Positions 53,440 through 61,491 of a stretch of 64,000 bases of DNA are shown here, piece by piece. Where the stretch lies: assembly GCA_944383695.1 (NCBI GenBank), contig CALWQP010000008.1:1-64000 (forward strand), read 5' to 3'. Every line of letters begins with the position of its first letter. Positions within the stretch are counted from its first letter, which is position 1. The translations under genes and the position numbers were made by a program. The notes beneath the pieces are model-generated. The model searched no databases. It saw nothing but the letters and a program-made list of their open reading frames with translations, and had not been told where the DNA came from. Source of the DNA: an uncultured Mediterraneibacter sp. (GTDB lineage Bacteria > Bacillota > Clostridia > Lachnospirales > Lachnospiraceae).

Positions 53440-53915
53440 TCGGCAACCTCCTCCAATTGGAAGCAGATCACTTTCTCAAGATCCTTCAGAGCCATCTCCA
53501 CCTGGTATCCGATCTTTCCTCCGCTGAAAATGATCCTCTCCCGCTCCTTCGCGCTCTTATCAATAACGGTCTGAAACTGCTTCTTCATCCCGATGGGCGA
53601 GCAGCCCCCATGAATGTACCCGGTCAGAGGAAGCAGTTCTTTTGACTTGATCATTTCGACGCTCTTCTCCCCTACGCTCTGCGCAGCTTTTTTTAAGTTC
53701 AGCTCTTTATTCACAGGCACCACGAACACATAGTTTGCCTTCGACTTTCCTACTGTGACCAGCGTCTTAAACACCATGTCAGGATCTTCCCCCAGCGCCT
53801 CCGCGACCTCCATGCCGCTCACTGCTCCGGTATCAAGATAGTTGTGACTGATATAATTTATCTTTTTCTGATCCAGTATCCGCATAACATTGGTCTTGTC
53901 ATTATTTTTTGCCAT
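53436..53915 (-). CDS. ybaK: YbaK/EbsC-type aminoacyl-tRNA deacylase
   Basis: A 159-residue protein of the YbaK family, which clears Cys-tRNA(Pro). Typical features: TNVMRILDQKKINY at the start, conserved Lys in MVFKTLVTVG, and GYIHGGCSPIGMKKQF near the active site. The ATG at 53915 (MAKNNDK) is preferred; an upstream ATG at 53924 overlaps the binding site. Confidence 0.9.
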   Translation of the reverse strand: MAKNNDKTNVMRILDQKKINYISHNYLDTGAVSGMEVAEALGEDPDMVFKTLVTVGKSKANYVFVVPVNKELNLKKAAQSVGEKSVEMIKSKELLPLTGYIHGGCSPIGMKKQFQTVIDKSAKERERIIFSGGKIGYQVEMALKDLEKVICFQLEEVAE

Positions 53916-53985
53916 AAGCCTCATCCTTTCCGATCATATTGTATCACTGTATCAGATCAGGTGTCTACATAGTCATCCCTTTACA

Positions 53986-54513
53986 TTATCCCCGAACAAA
54001 CTCCAATAACGGATTTAAGTACTCCTTGTCTGTCCAGTCGCATTTCTGTCCGACCGCACACATAAGCGCAGCCATCCACGGCTCATACTCAGCCGGATCC
54101 TTTTTTGCCACTGCCTTTTGCAACATCCGGCAAAGTGTACGGTCCTTGAAGGTCATTCTTTCCTCATCCCATGCCCCTCTTCCATAAAATACCGGGATTC
54201 CTTTCAGACTCTCTTTCAGATTATGCGCCCTGATCTCTTCAAACGCCTTCTCATCAAACGGAGAAGCCCCTACACAGAATATGGCAGTTCTCTTATTACT
54301 TAGCTGGCTGTGGTTTTTTCTCAGAAAAGACAGTCCTGCTATCCCTGACGCATAGATCCCGCCGCACAGGATGATGATGTCGTACTCTTTCACCATATCA
54401 ATCTTTGCCCTGGCTGTCTGGACTGCGTCAAAGTCAGTCTCTTCTTTCAGCCATTCTACATATTTCTCTGTAGATCCATATTTTGACTGCCAGATAATAA
54501 TTCCCTTTTTCAT
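53986..54513 (-). CDS. Flavodoxin-domain protein
   Basis: A 175-residue protein with a flavodoxin-5-like fold: IIIWQSKYGSTEKYVEWL at the start and IIILCGGIYASGIAG. The second half (GRGAWDEERMTFKDRTLCRMLQ) resembles protoporphyrinogen oxidase HemG-like proteins, but the function is not certain. AGGAGG lies before the ATG at 54513. Confidence 0.8.
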   Translation of the reverse strand: MKKGIIIWQSKYGSTEKYVEWLKEETDFDAVQTARAKIDMVKEYDIIILCGGIYASGIAGLSFLRKNHSQLSNKRTAIFCVGASPFDEKAFEEIRAHNLKESLKGIPVFYGRGAWDEERMTFKDRTLCRMLQKAVAKKDPAEYEPWMAALMCAVGQKCDWTDKEYLNPLLEFVRG

Positions 54514-54682
54514 TTCTCTTCCTCCTGCTCTCCCGGCATCCGCTAAAGTAAAGCGAAAGATCACTCCCGGTGGATGTCCTCATCTGGGAAATACTCTTCC
54601 GCCTGTTCTCGTTTCCCTCAGTGTATCATTCTCCCTGCCGCCATGTCCATAAGACAGCCAATTATTTTTCCTGATCTTAACA

Positions 54683-54725
54683 TTGAGAACCCGGTCCGGG
54701 CATCTGCCTCAGATCGGGTTCTCAA
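54683..54725 (-). terminator. Inverted repeat after the RNHCP gene
   Basis: Arms TTGAGAACCCG and CGGGTTCTCAA (11 bp, perfect) enclose a 21-bp loop that itself can pair. It follows the RNHCP gene's stop by 19 bp. There is no good T-tract, so termination is only probable. Confidence 0.5.
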
Positions 54726-54743
54726 TAGCGCCTTCCACACTGT

Positions 54744-55172
54744 TTAGAATTTCAGGCTTCCATCTCCTGCCATAAGCTGTGTCATCTCCTCGATCCTCTC
54801 CAGCGGGAACGGCGGCAGGCACACCGGCTTCATAGCAATGGACATCAGTTTCATCGGATTGTCATCCGCCGCCACACGATTAGAGCTCAGCATCCCGCAT
54901 CTGCGGCATCTGTGGATGATGGCCCACTCTCCGTTTTTCCTCACCCACACGGCTACCGGCTCCATGATCCCGCCGCAGTCAGACTCCCGGTCTCCAGGCT
55001 CGATATCCACATGAAGGCTGGAAAGGCAGTTCGGACAATGGTTCCTGTGGCTGCTTCCCGCGCCGGCAGATACTACCGGCCTGCCGCATACTTTACATGT
55101 GAAACTGTCTGTGCATGGATGAGTTTTATAATATCCTTTTTCGTATTTTCCTCTCTTGTTCTCCCGATTCAT
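54744..55172 (-). CDS. RNHCP-domain zinc-ribbon protein
   Basis: A 142-residue protein carrying the RNHCP motif (HRNHCPNCLSSLH) plus CKVCGRP, CGGIMEPV and CRRCGM pairs, consistent with two zinc ribbons. Its biochemical role is unknown to me. AAGGAGAAG precedes the ATG at 55172. Upstream is a 380-nt leader with its own promoter, a six-codon ORF and an intrinsic terminator, suggesting attenuation control. Confidence 0.8.
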   Translation of the reverse strand: MNRENKRGKYEKGYYKTHPCTDSFTCKVCGRPVVSAGAGSSHRNHCPNCLSSLHVDIEPGDRESDCGGIMEPVAVWVRKNGEWAIIHRCRRCGMLSSNRVAADDNPMKLMSIAMKPVCLPPFPLERIEEMTQLMAGDGSLKF

Positions 55173-55286
55173 TGTTTTTCTTCTCCTTACATAGTCATTT
55201 CTTTGCTGCGTGAACCGATATTCCTGCAAATGTGACCAGACTATCGGCTCTCTGCAATCTATGCCAGAACAACCGGACGAGCCAAT

Positions 55287-55319
55287 AAAAAAAGATAACT
55301 CCCATAATGATGAGTTATC
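55287..55319 (-). terminator. Intrinsic terminator inside the RNHCP leader
   Basis: Leftward: GATAACTC, a 10-base loop, GAGTTATC, then TTTTTTT. The perfect 8-bp stem and T7 make this a clear terminator 115 bp before the RNHCP start. Confidence 0.85.
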
Positions 55320-55557
55320 CTGCTGTGCGCTCTGTTTCTCCGGACGCAGTCATGCCCACGAATCAAAGAGACTTTCCCTGTATATCAAAAAGCAGCCTGA
55401 ACAGACTGCCTTCTCCCGCAAGGCAGCCCCTGTCACTATCCGCAAAAAAGCGTACAACAAAAAACTCATCATTTTTCAGATGATACTCGTTCTTATTGTC
55501 CTGTTATCTGCGAATAGCCGACATCAAGCCACCTCCCATTCTCACTAAACTACGGTC

Positions 55558-55586
55558 AGTATAACAGTCTGCCGTTGAAATGTAAA
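55558..55586 (-). promoter_or_regulatory. Strong sigma-A-type promoter of the RNHCP leader
   Basis: TTTACA, a 17-bp spacer and TATACT, reading leftward. Start of transcription would be about 55550, leaving 26 nt before the leader ORF's ATG. Confidence 0.75.
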
Positions 55587-55593
55587 GCATTTT

Positions 55594-55986
55594 TTATTTC
55601 AGCGCATTCTCATCTACAAACGCGTCCATCAGACTGCCATACCCATAGAAATCCACCACATACTTTATGCCGTCCAGGACTTCCTCCCTGGAATAATCGT
55701 GCTCCTCAAGAAATTCATCTGTCTTTGCATTAAGCTTTTCGTAAAATAAAAGCGTGAGTTCAAAATAAGCCCTGCTGTCCGCTTCCATTCCATCCAGCAA
55801 GAGATTCTCAGCCTCGTTGATCTGGCCGTCGTCGATCATAGCGGTCAGCTTTTTGTACTGCTCCAGCACTTCCAGCGGGACCGTTTTCTCCTCATCCTTA
55901 TAGATTTCTTTGCGGAACACCAGTCTGATAAGCGTGCGGACCAGTTCATGGACCACCCGCATATAATAATCCTTTTCCTCAACCAT
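55594..55986 (-). CDS. DUF6483-like hypothetical protein
   Basis: A 130-residue, highly helical, acidic protein with no TM or signal. It has tandem helices (YKKLTAMIDDGQINEAENLL) that recall TPR-like packing. I believe it belongs to the DUF6483 group but cannot confirm this. AAAGGAAAAT precedes the ATG; it follows the small ORF 4 bp upstream. Confidence 0.65.
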   Translation of the reverse strand: MVEEKDYYMRVVHELVRTLIRLVFRKEIYKDEEKTVPLEVLEQYKKLTAMIDDGQINEAENLLLDGMEADSRAYFELTLLFYEKLNAKTDEFLEEHDYSREEVLDGIKYVVDFYGYGSLMDAFVDENALK

Positions 55987-55990
55987 AGCT

Positions 55991-56239
55991 TCATTTTCCT
56001 TTCTGATCTTCTTTGCAGTACCTTTCCCCGGCAGCAGTATCTCCGGCGCTCCATGAAAAGTCCTCCGGCTTCCGGGCTTTCACCAGCAGCATCATGGAAC
56101 GCCGCATTTCATCCTTCATCTCAGGGAGCGCCAACATCTTCTCAGAGGGATGCGCCTCTTCCACAGCCTCAAGAGCAAAACCGCACAAGGCGCACCATCC
56201 AAAAGATAAGGTCCGCAAACAGAGCTCCCATAAATACAA
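55991..56239 (-). CDS. Small hypothetical protein overlapping the DUF1648 gene
   Basis: An 82-residue frame overlapping the DUF1648 gene by 71 bp. The non-overlapping part (EKMLALPEMKDEMRRSMMLL, then VKARKPEDFSWSAGDTAAGE) looks like real protein, and it ends just before the DUF6483-like gene. The N-terminal part is doubtful, so the true start may be later, at an alternative codon, or the frame may be the end of a disrupted longer gene. Confidence 0.4.
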   Translation of the reverse strand: MYLWELCLRTLSFGWCALCGFALEAVEEAHPSEKMLALPEMKDEMRRSMMLLVKARKPEDFSWSAGDTAAGERYCKEDQKGK

Positions 56240-56642
56240 ACAGAAACCATACAGGCAGGTTTTTCCCTGTCATGCCGTACACAGTCAGGAAAGAAAGTCC
56301 TGCCACCATCAGCAGCTTCAATGTCTCCAACATGTACATCAAAGTGCGGTATACACGCTCCCTGTTCTCCTGTGTCACCTGTACGCCTGTATTCCATATT
56401 TGAGGAAACCGCTGTATCAGCGTGATCCCGATATAGAGTATCCACATCATCACAAGAAGGAAAATAAGCTCTCCTTTCCCTCCCCACCTGTCAATCTCCC
56501 CTGCTGCATTATAATGCGCGGGAATACGGTCCGGAAAAGAATTCCAGCCCACGATAAGATAAAAGGTAGTGCCGATCATAACCAGCAGGCTGATCACTTC
56601 CAGAATCCGGTCTGGAATGGTACGACTCCTCCTCATCTTCAT
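56169..56642 (-). CDS. DUF1648-domain membrane protein
   Basis: A 157-residue protein with four membrane helices. The segment YLIVGWNSFPDRIPAHYNAA followed by GEIDRWGGK is the DUF1648 signature seen in SdpI-like immunity and growth-control proteins. The ATG at 56642 (MKMRRSRTIPD) overlaps the nucleotidyltransferase stop and has a GGGGAGGAAC site. It may be an immunity-like protein, but no toxin partner is visible. Confidence 0.8.
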   Translation of the reverse strand: MKMRRSRTIPDRILEVISLLVMIGTTFYLIVGWNSFPDRIPAHYNAAGEIDRWGGKGELIFLLVMMWILYIGITLIQRFPQIWNTGVQVTQENRERVYRTLMYMLETLKLLMVAGLSFLTVYGMTGKNLPVWFLFVFMGALFADLIFWMVRLVRFCS

Positions 56643-57352
56643 AACAGTTCCTCCCCTTTCTCCGGACACATGGAAAACCTCCTGCTCTGTATCCATTCTG
56701 ACGCCCATGCGAGCAGTTCATCAGACAGCCCTGCAAACTCTTCGTCAGGACAGCTCCCCTCATCCAGGATCTGACGGATCTTTGCTTCATTTTCCATGAT
56801 CTTGCGCTCCTGCGGATGAAGCAGAGGTATCATCCGGCTGCGCTGCTTCTCATACCTTCCCCTCTGGAGATAAAGGACTGCCTGCACGGTAAATCTGGCA
56901 GACTTATACAGTTCTCTAAGTATCGCTGCATCTTTCTCGTGGACCATGTTATGGACACACATGTGGTAAATATTGCAGGCGCCGATCTTCACAGCCCTCT
57001 GCACATCCTCCCGATGTATCTTTTCCATAAGACGATCCAGGCTTCCGATCACTGGTATTGTGTCATGGCAGAACTGAAACAGGTCAGAAGCCTTCCAGTT
57101 CTCAATCTCGCCCCAGCCTGACACAAACCCGCAGACCAGCTCTCTCTGCGGCAGTGTGTCCAGCATATCGCTGTATTTTTTCAGATCTTCAGCGTCAAGG
57201 CGGTCCAGTATGAGCACCACGTCTATATCACTGTTTTCGGACGCTTCTTCTCTTCCATAGCTTCCCTGAAGCCCGATAAATCGGATGCGCCCTGCAAAGG
57301 TTTCTTGTGCCTTCTCTGCGTAACTCTTCATCCAGGACCTGATCTCTGTCAT
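56639..57352 (-). CDS. Nucleotidyltransferase-domain protein
   Basis: A 237-residue protein with a Pol-beta-like nucleotidyltransferase N-domain: GLQGSYGREEASENSDIDVVLI carries the GS-x10-DxD pattern, recognisable by GSYGREEASENSDIDVV. The rest is helical and HEPN-like. Resembles aminoglycoside adenylyltransferase or MNT proteins; the substrate is unknown. The frame can begin at a GTG (57382), but the ATG at 57352 is preferred. Confidence 0.8.
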   Translation of the reverse strand: MTEIRSWMKSYAEKAQETFAGRIRFIGLQGSYGREEASENSDIDVVLILDRLDAEDLKKYSDMLDTLPQRELVCGFVSGWGEIENWKASDLFQFCHDTIPVIGSLDRLMEKIHREDVQRAVKIGACNIYHMCVHNMVHEKDAAILRELYKSARFTVQAVLYLQRGRYEKQRSRMIPLLHPQERKIMENEAKIRQILDEGSCPDEEFAGLSDELLAWASEWIQSRRFSMCPEKGEELL

Positions 57353-57408
57353 TTTTCCACCATTCCTTTTTCCCTTTTCCACTGTCTCATCTCTGCCCTG
57401 TCCACAGA

Positions 57409-57861
57409 TTACAATTCACCAAGCATCTGCGCCGGATTATCCGCTGCTTTTACCTTACCGAACGCTTTGACGATGACGCCTTCTTCGTCAATCAGATAGG
57501 TCGTCCGCACCACTCCCATGGTCTTCTTACCGTACATGTTCTTCTCTTTCCATACATCGTAAGCCTGGATGCACGTCAGCTCCGGATCTGAAAGCAGGGT
57601 AAAAGGCAGTCCATATTTCTCTTCAAACTTCTTATGGGATGCCACGCTGTCCTTGCTTACCCCGATCACAACAGCGCCCTTTTCCTGAAACTGGGGATAC
57701 AGTTCTCCAAACCCGCACGCCTGTTTCGTACATCCTGGCGTATTATCCCTGGGATAAAAATACAGGATCACCTTTTTCCCTCTGTATTCTTCCAGTGTAT
57801 GGTTCTTACCGTCCTGGTCCGGCAGTTCAAATGCCGGAGCCTTCGTTCCGATTTCTAACAT
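57409..57861 (-). CDS. bcp: Thioredoxin-dependent peroxiredoxin (Bcp/PrxQ)
   Basis: A 150-residue peroxiredoxin reducing H2O2 and alkyl peroxides. KVILYFYPRDNTPGCTKQAC holds the peroxidatic Cys (C44-like) and the resolving Cys five residues on, the PrxQ pattern. Cytoplasmic. The ATG overlaps the GNAT gene's stop by seven bases. Confidence 0.95.
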   Translation of the reverse strand: MLEIGTKAPAFELPDQDGKNHTLEEYRGKKVILYFYPRDNTPGCTKQACGFGELYPQFQEKGAVVIGVSKDSVASHKKFEEKYGLPFTLLSDPELTCIQAYDVWKEKNMYGKKTMGVVRTTYLIDEEGVIVKAFGKVKAADNPAQMLGEL

Positions 57862-58322
57862 TTTTCTTCCTCCTTCTCTTTTATCATCACATAATTCGTC
57901 AGCAGGACGCCCTTGCGTTCCACCTGCCGCTCCTTTACCGCCTTATAGCCCCGCCCTTCAAAAAAGGGCTTTGCCGTAATAGACGCGTGAGTTATAAACC
58001 GCAGCGCTCTGACTGTCTCTTCCATTTTGTCGCAAAGCGCCGTGGCAATCCCCCTGTGCTGAAAATCCTTATGCACATACAGCCTGTCCAGATATCCGGT
58101 ATCATCCATGTCCCCGAATCCGGCGATCTGTCCATCCATAACAGCTACATAGGTGTGATGCTGCCGGAAAGAATGATCCCATTTTTCCAAGTCCACGGTC
58201 CCGGCCGCCCACGCATCCAGCTGTTCTTCTGTGTAATCTCTGGCATTCACTGCATGAACTGTCTCGCAGAAAAGCTCCTCGAGAAATCCGCAGTCCGCGC
58301 TTTCATATTCCCGGATGATCAT
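57855..58322 (-). CDS. GNAT-family N-acetyltransferase
   Basis: A 155-residue acetyltransferase. It begins MIIREYESADCGFLEELF and carries the acetyl-CoA loop VHKDFQHRGIATALCDKME. The C-terminal part (SITAKPFFEGRGYKAVKERQ) is typical of the YafP/small-molecule branch. Substrate unknown. The ATG at 58322 is chosen for the AAAAAGGG site; the frame opens at 58400. Confidence 0.88.
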   Translation of the reverse strand: MIIREYESADCGFLEELFCETVHAVNARDYTEEQLDAWAAGTVDLEKWDHSFRQHHTYVAVMDGQIAGFGDMDDTGYLDRLYVHKDFQHRGIATALCDKMEETVRALRFITHASITAKPFFEGRGYKAVKERQVERKGVLLTNYVMIKEKEEEKC

Positions 58323-58406
58323 CTGATCCCTTTTTCCTCTCTGCCGTTTTCTGCCGGCTGTTATCCCATACGAACTTCCTATCCATTTTAACACAGGCAT
58401 ACCTCA

Positions 58407-58445
58407 TCTGACAAGAAAAGACCCTGCAGCCCAACAGCCGCAAGG
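58407..58445 (-). terminator. Terminator of the first NlpC/P60 gene
   Basis: Leftward stem GACCTTGC/GCAGGGTC (one G-T wobble) with a 12-base loop, then TTTTCTT. It lies 38 bp after the stop at 58483. Confidence 0.65.
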
Positions 58446-58482
58446 TCCTCTATTTTCTTCTATAATTTTCTTCTCCAGATTT

Positions 58483-59613
58483 CTAATAGCGGACGTATAT
58501 CATACCGCTCTGCACAGGACCGATGATCACGCCGATGCCATAATCTGCCGAGTGGATCATCTGTCCGTTTCCTATGTAAATACCACAGTGTCCTGCATTC
58601 ACACAGACATCGCCGGGCTGAGGGCTGCTCACCTGCGGCCAGCCTAAGAACGTATATGTATTTCCCAGCCTTTGATACCGTCCTGTGAGACAATACGCCA
58701 CAAATCCCGAACAGTCAAACAGCCCCGGACTGCAGGCGCCCATGCTGTATTCAGCCTTTCCTACCCAGCTGTATGCACGGTCAACAATGGCATTTCCTGT
58801 CACCACATCATAGGAAGGCTCTGTATAGCTGGGGCTTCCTCCGCCAGTGCTTCCCGACGTTCCGCCTGTTGTCGTACTTCCGGACGTTCCGCCTGTTGTC
58901 GTACTTCCGGACGTACCGGCTGTTGTTCCGCTGCTATTCGCAGTGTTATTATTATTTGTCGCCGCCTGAGCTGCTGCCGCGGCTTCTGCTGCCTTGCGCT
59001 CTTCCTCTGCTTTTCTCGCCGCCTCCTGGATCATCTCATCAAGATTGGAGATTTCATCTCGTTTAGAAGTGATCGTCTCTGTCAGCACCGCCTGCTGTGC
59101 ATCATACTCAGCCTCAGCGGCCTTCAGATCCTCCATCTCCGTTTCGAGCTTGGTCTGGAGTTCTTCGATCTGCGTCACTGTGTCTGCATAAGCCTGGAGC
59201 TGGGTGCGGTCATACTCATGCACCTTCTGAGAATATTCTGCCTGGGACAGCATATCGGAAAATGTACCTGACGTCAGCACCTTTTCCATAGTGGCAGTGC
59301 CGCTTCCCGACTCATACATATATTTGATGCGGAGCTTCATCGCCGCATACTGTTCTTCCTTTTTCGCCTCGGCTGCTTCCAGATCCGCTTCTGCCTGTAT
59401 GATCTCCTGTCCGGTATTGATCAGCTTCGTTTCCAGCTGGCTCGCCTTTGTGATCAATGTGTTTAATTCTTCCTGCAACTCTGTCAGTTCACTCTGAACA
59501 TCTTCCTTCTGATCTTCCAGCTCATCCTGAGTGGGCTCTGCGTACACCGGAGTCACAGCCAGAGAGCAGATAAGAGCTGCTGCCAAAAACTTATGTACCT
59601 TTTTTAATCTCAT
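58483..59613 (-). CDS. Secreted coiled-coil NlpC/P60 peptidoglycan hydrolase (copy 1)
   Basis: A 376-residue secreted hydrolase. Signal peptide to about residue 25 (VYA before EP), a long coiled coil (about 27-225) of the CwlO/PcsB type that holds the enzyme in check, a Thr/Ser/Gly linker with 9-residue repeats, and a C-terminal NlpC/P60 domain with Cys in LFDCSGFVAYCLTG and His in NAGHCGIYIGNGQMIH. It cleaves stem peptides. The start at 59613 has GAGGAAGGAG. Paralog of 62823-63875. Confidence 0.92.
   Translation of the reverse strand: MRLKKVHKFLAAALICSLAVTPVYAEPTQDELEDQKEDVQSELTELQEELNTLITKASQLETKLINTGQEIIQAEADLEAAEAKKEEQYAAMKLRIKYMYESGSGTATMEKVLTSGTFSDMLSQAEYSQKVHEYDRTQLQAYADTVTQIEELQTKLETEMEDLKAAEAEYDAQQAVLTETITSKRDEISNLDEMIQEAARKAEEERKAAEAAAAAQAATNNNNTANSSGTTAGTSGSTTTGGTSGSTTTGGTSGSTGGGSPSYTEPSYDVVTGNAIVDRAYSWVGKAEYSMGACSPGLFDCSGFVAYCLTGRYQRLGNTYTFLGWPQVSSPQPGDVCVNAGHCGIYIGNGQMIHSADYGIGVIIGPVQSGMIYVRY
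58856..58930 (-). repeat. 27-bp tandem repeats coding for the linker
   Basis: Two exact 27-bp units (58856-58882, 58883-58909) and a diverged partial third encode repeated TSGSTTTGG-type linker residues of NlpC/P60 copy 1. Copy number may vary among strains without breaking the frame. Confidence 0.8.
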
Positions 59614-59747
59614 CTTTTCTCCTTCCTCTGATCCAGGAGTCATATCCCTGCATTCATGCACGATATAACAGAAAATGGAGCGATCCAGCAATATCCTGCA
59701 AAAGCATCGGCAGGGAAAATCTACGTTTCTTCCGCAATATTGTATAA

Positions 59748-59776
59748 ATTATAATAAATTTCGACCAAAGTTTCAA
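59748..59776 (-). promoter_or_regulatory. Promoter upstream of NlpC/P60 copy 1
   Basis: TTGAAA, 17-bp spacer, TATAAT, reading leftward; a near-consensus promoter about 135 bp before the start. The motif CAGGGAAAATCTACG (59711-59725), shared with copy 2, lies just downstream, and a second weaker promoter (TTGCTG, 17 bp, TTATAT) homologous to that of copy 2 follows it. Confidence 0.7.
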
Positions 59777-59836
59777 TGCGATTTTCACATTTTTACAGTA
59801 TTTCGCAAACAATTTATCAATTTTAGAGTTTATGGT

Positions 59837-60391
59837 CTAATACAGCAGCTTATTCCCTTTTTCACATATGGCATATATCTCATCGTATTTTTCTTCGATC
59901 AGGGGCGTCAGTTTCTCCGTCTGTTTCCTGACAATGCTTTTATACATAAAACAGGGAAGAATCCATCCCAAAAACGCGGGTATGGCCAGCAGGATGCACA
60001 GTATGACCTGGGGCGGTTCCGCCGTTACCGCAAAAACTGATCCCGCCATGAAGACAGTGCCGATGAACCCTGTAGTGACCGCGCACAAAGCGGCTGTGGA
60101 GGTCTTTGCGTTTTCCAGTGTATCGATGTCGCCCACACAGGCTTCAAAATTCCTCTGCAGGCGGGTCAGTTCCATTTTATTGATAATTTTCCGACTGCGT
60201 TTCAGACGGATAAGCATCTTCTTTTGATTTCCCGCGTTATCGCTTTTTTGACTGTACGGAAAATTGTCATCCACTTCCCAGCCAAAGCATTGATATCCAT
60301 CTATCAGAAAAGAGACCCTGCTGCTCTCGGCAGTTACTGTTTTATATTCATATCCGGTAAACTCTCTCTTTTTCACTCCAGCCTTTTCCAT
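59837..60391 (-). CDS. Hypothetical membrane protein coupled to the two-component system
   Basis: A 184-residue protein I do not recognise by family. A basic soluble N-terminal half (to about 90) is followed by two close membrane helices (about 98-120 and 126-148) and a charged C-terminal helix. Its start overlaps the kinase stop (TGATG), so it is translated with the kinase and may be a modulator of it or a target. It is the last gene of this operon. Confidence 0.7.
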   Translation of the reverse strand: MEKAGVKKREFTGYEYKTVTAESSRVSFLIDGYQCFGWEVDDNFPYSQKSDNAGNQKKMLIRLKRSRKIINKMELTRLQRNFEACVGDIDTLENAKTSTAALCAVTTGFIGTVFMAGSVFAVTAEPPQVILCILLAIPAFLGWILPCFMYKSIVRKQTEKLTPLIEEKYDEIYAICEKGNKLLY

Positions 60392-61491
60392 CAGCGCACA
60401 CCTTCTTCCTCATTTTCAGATCCATCTGGCAGCGGAATCCTAACAAGAAAGGTACTGCCCTTTCCGGATTCGCTAAAGACGCTGATCTCTGCATCAGACA
60501 ATTCCAGCACTCGTTTGACCAGAGCAAGCCCAAGTCCATTGCCTTCTTTCGAATGGGAAGTATCTCCCTGGTAGAACTTGTCAAAGATATGAGCCACGCT
60601 CTCCGGTTCCATCCCGCATCCGGTATCTGAAACAGAGACATTTACAAATCTTTCATCCGAAGCCTGCGTAACTGTTATCTTTCCTCCCGGCTCTGTAAAT
60701 TTGACTGCATTCGACAGGAGGTTATTCCACACCAGCTCAAGGAGGCTTTCATCCGCCTTTACCAGCACATGGTCTTCCATGTCTGTCTCCATCTCAATTT
60801 CCTTTTCTTCCCATGCGTCTTCAAACTGAAGGATGCATTCGCACAGCTGCCTGCACACATCATAAGATTCGACTTCCGGCGTGATCGACTGATTTTCCAG
60901 TTTGTTCAGCTTCAGTATATTGCCGATCAGATCAGAAAGCCTTTTTGCCGCCCCTTCGATGTTCACTGCATACTCTTTTCTCTGTTCTTCTGTTGTATGC
61001 TCTGACCGCAGAAGCTCCGCATAATTTTTTATGATGGCGATGGGAGTCTTCATCTCGTGGGAAACATTTGACACAAAATCTGTTTTCAGCGTCTCAATGC
61101 TTCCCAGTTCTTCCACCATCTTATTAAAATCCATGATCATGACATCCAGATAATCCCATTTATCCCGCGTATGGATGGTTGGCACATACACGGAGAAATC
61201 GCCGTTCGCCACCTGGTACGTAGCTTCTGCCAGTTTATGCAGGGGTTCCTCGTAAGTGTCCTTCATTTTCTTTCTTGTAAACAGGGTGAGCCCAACTGCC
61301 ACAAGCGCCCAATACGCCATAGGTACCCCCGACTGAAGAAGCTCATTCCATCCTGCCTTGTTCATAAAAACGATCAGTCCGGTATGGATACCTGACATCA
61401 GGAAAAGGACTCCCAGGTAGATCGCGAAAAGCGAAGCCGGGAACCGGCTTTCCTTTACCTCTCTCTGCTTATTTGTCTCTCTGTTTTTCAT
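60391..61491 (-). CDS. OmpR-type sensor histidine kinase
   Basis: A 366-residue kinase: two N-terminal helices (about 20-42 and 55-75) with a very short outside loop, a HAMP-like segment (about 80-130), H-box VSNVSHEMKTPIAII near residue 147, N-box LVWNNLLSNAVKF and ATP lid DTGCGMEPESVAHIFDKFYQ followed by NGLGLALVKRVLEL. The short loop suggests an intramembrane sensor, as in cell-envelope stress kinases. The start overlaps the regulator stop. It lies between two cell-wall hydrolases. Confidence 0.93.
   Translation of the reverse strand: MKNRETNKQREVKESRFPASLFAIYLGVLFLMSGIHTGLIVFMNKAGWNELLQSGVPMAYWALVAVGLTLFTRKKMKDTYEEPLHKLAEATYQVANGDFSVYVPTIHTRDKWDYLDVMIMDFNKMVEELGSIETLKTDFVSNVSHEMKTPIAIIKNYAELLRSEHTTEEQRKEYAVNIEGAAKRLSDLIGNILKLNKLENQSITPEVESYDVCRQLCECILQFEDAWEEKEIEMETDMEDHVLVKADESLLELVWNNLLSNAVKFTEPGGKITVTQASDERFVNVSVSDTGCGMEPESVAHIFDKFYQGDTSHSKEGNGLGLALVKRVLELSDAEISVFSESGKGSTFLVRIPLPDGSENEEEGVR

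Larger units (their letters stand above)
55287..55586 (-). promoter_or_regulatory. Candidate peptide-coupled attenuator leader of the RNHCP gene
   Basis: From right to left: a promoter, a ribosome binding site GGGAGGTGG, a six-codon ORF MSAIRR (55504-55524), a segment ATGATGAGTT (55463-55472) and, 150 nt on, AACTCATCAT (55307-55316), which is its perfect complement and overlaps the 5' arm of the terminator. Pairing of the two segments would destroy the terminator. The pieces resemble ribosome-controlled attenuators. Alternatively the unit is a stand-alone RNA of about 265 nt. This region accounts for most of the gap 55173-55593. Confidence 0.5.

Noticed and set aside
54683-54725. A CRISPR-like or attachment-site repeat
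   Set aside because: A single inverted repeat with no further copies nearby; better explained as a transcript-end hairpin.
55480-55548. A 22-codon plus-strand hydrophobic frame that could be a type I toxin
   Set aside because: There is no ribosome binding site or plus-strand promoter, while the minus strand has a complete promoter, ribosome binding site and terminator. Kept only as an alternative.
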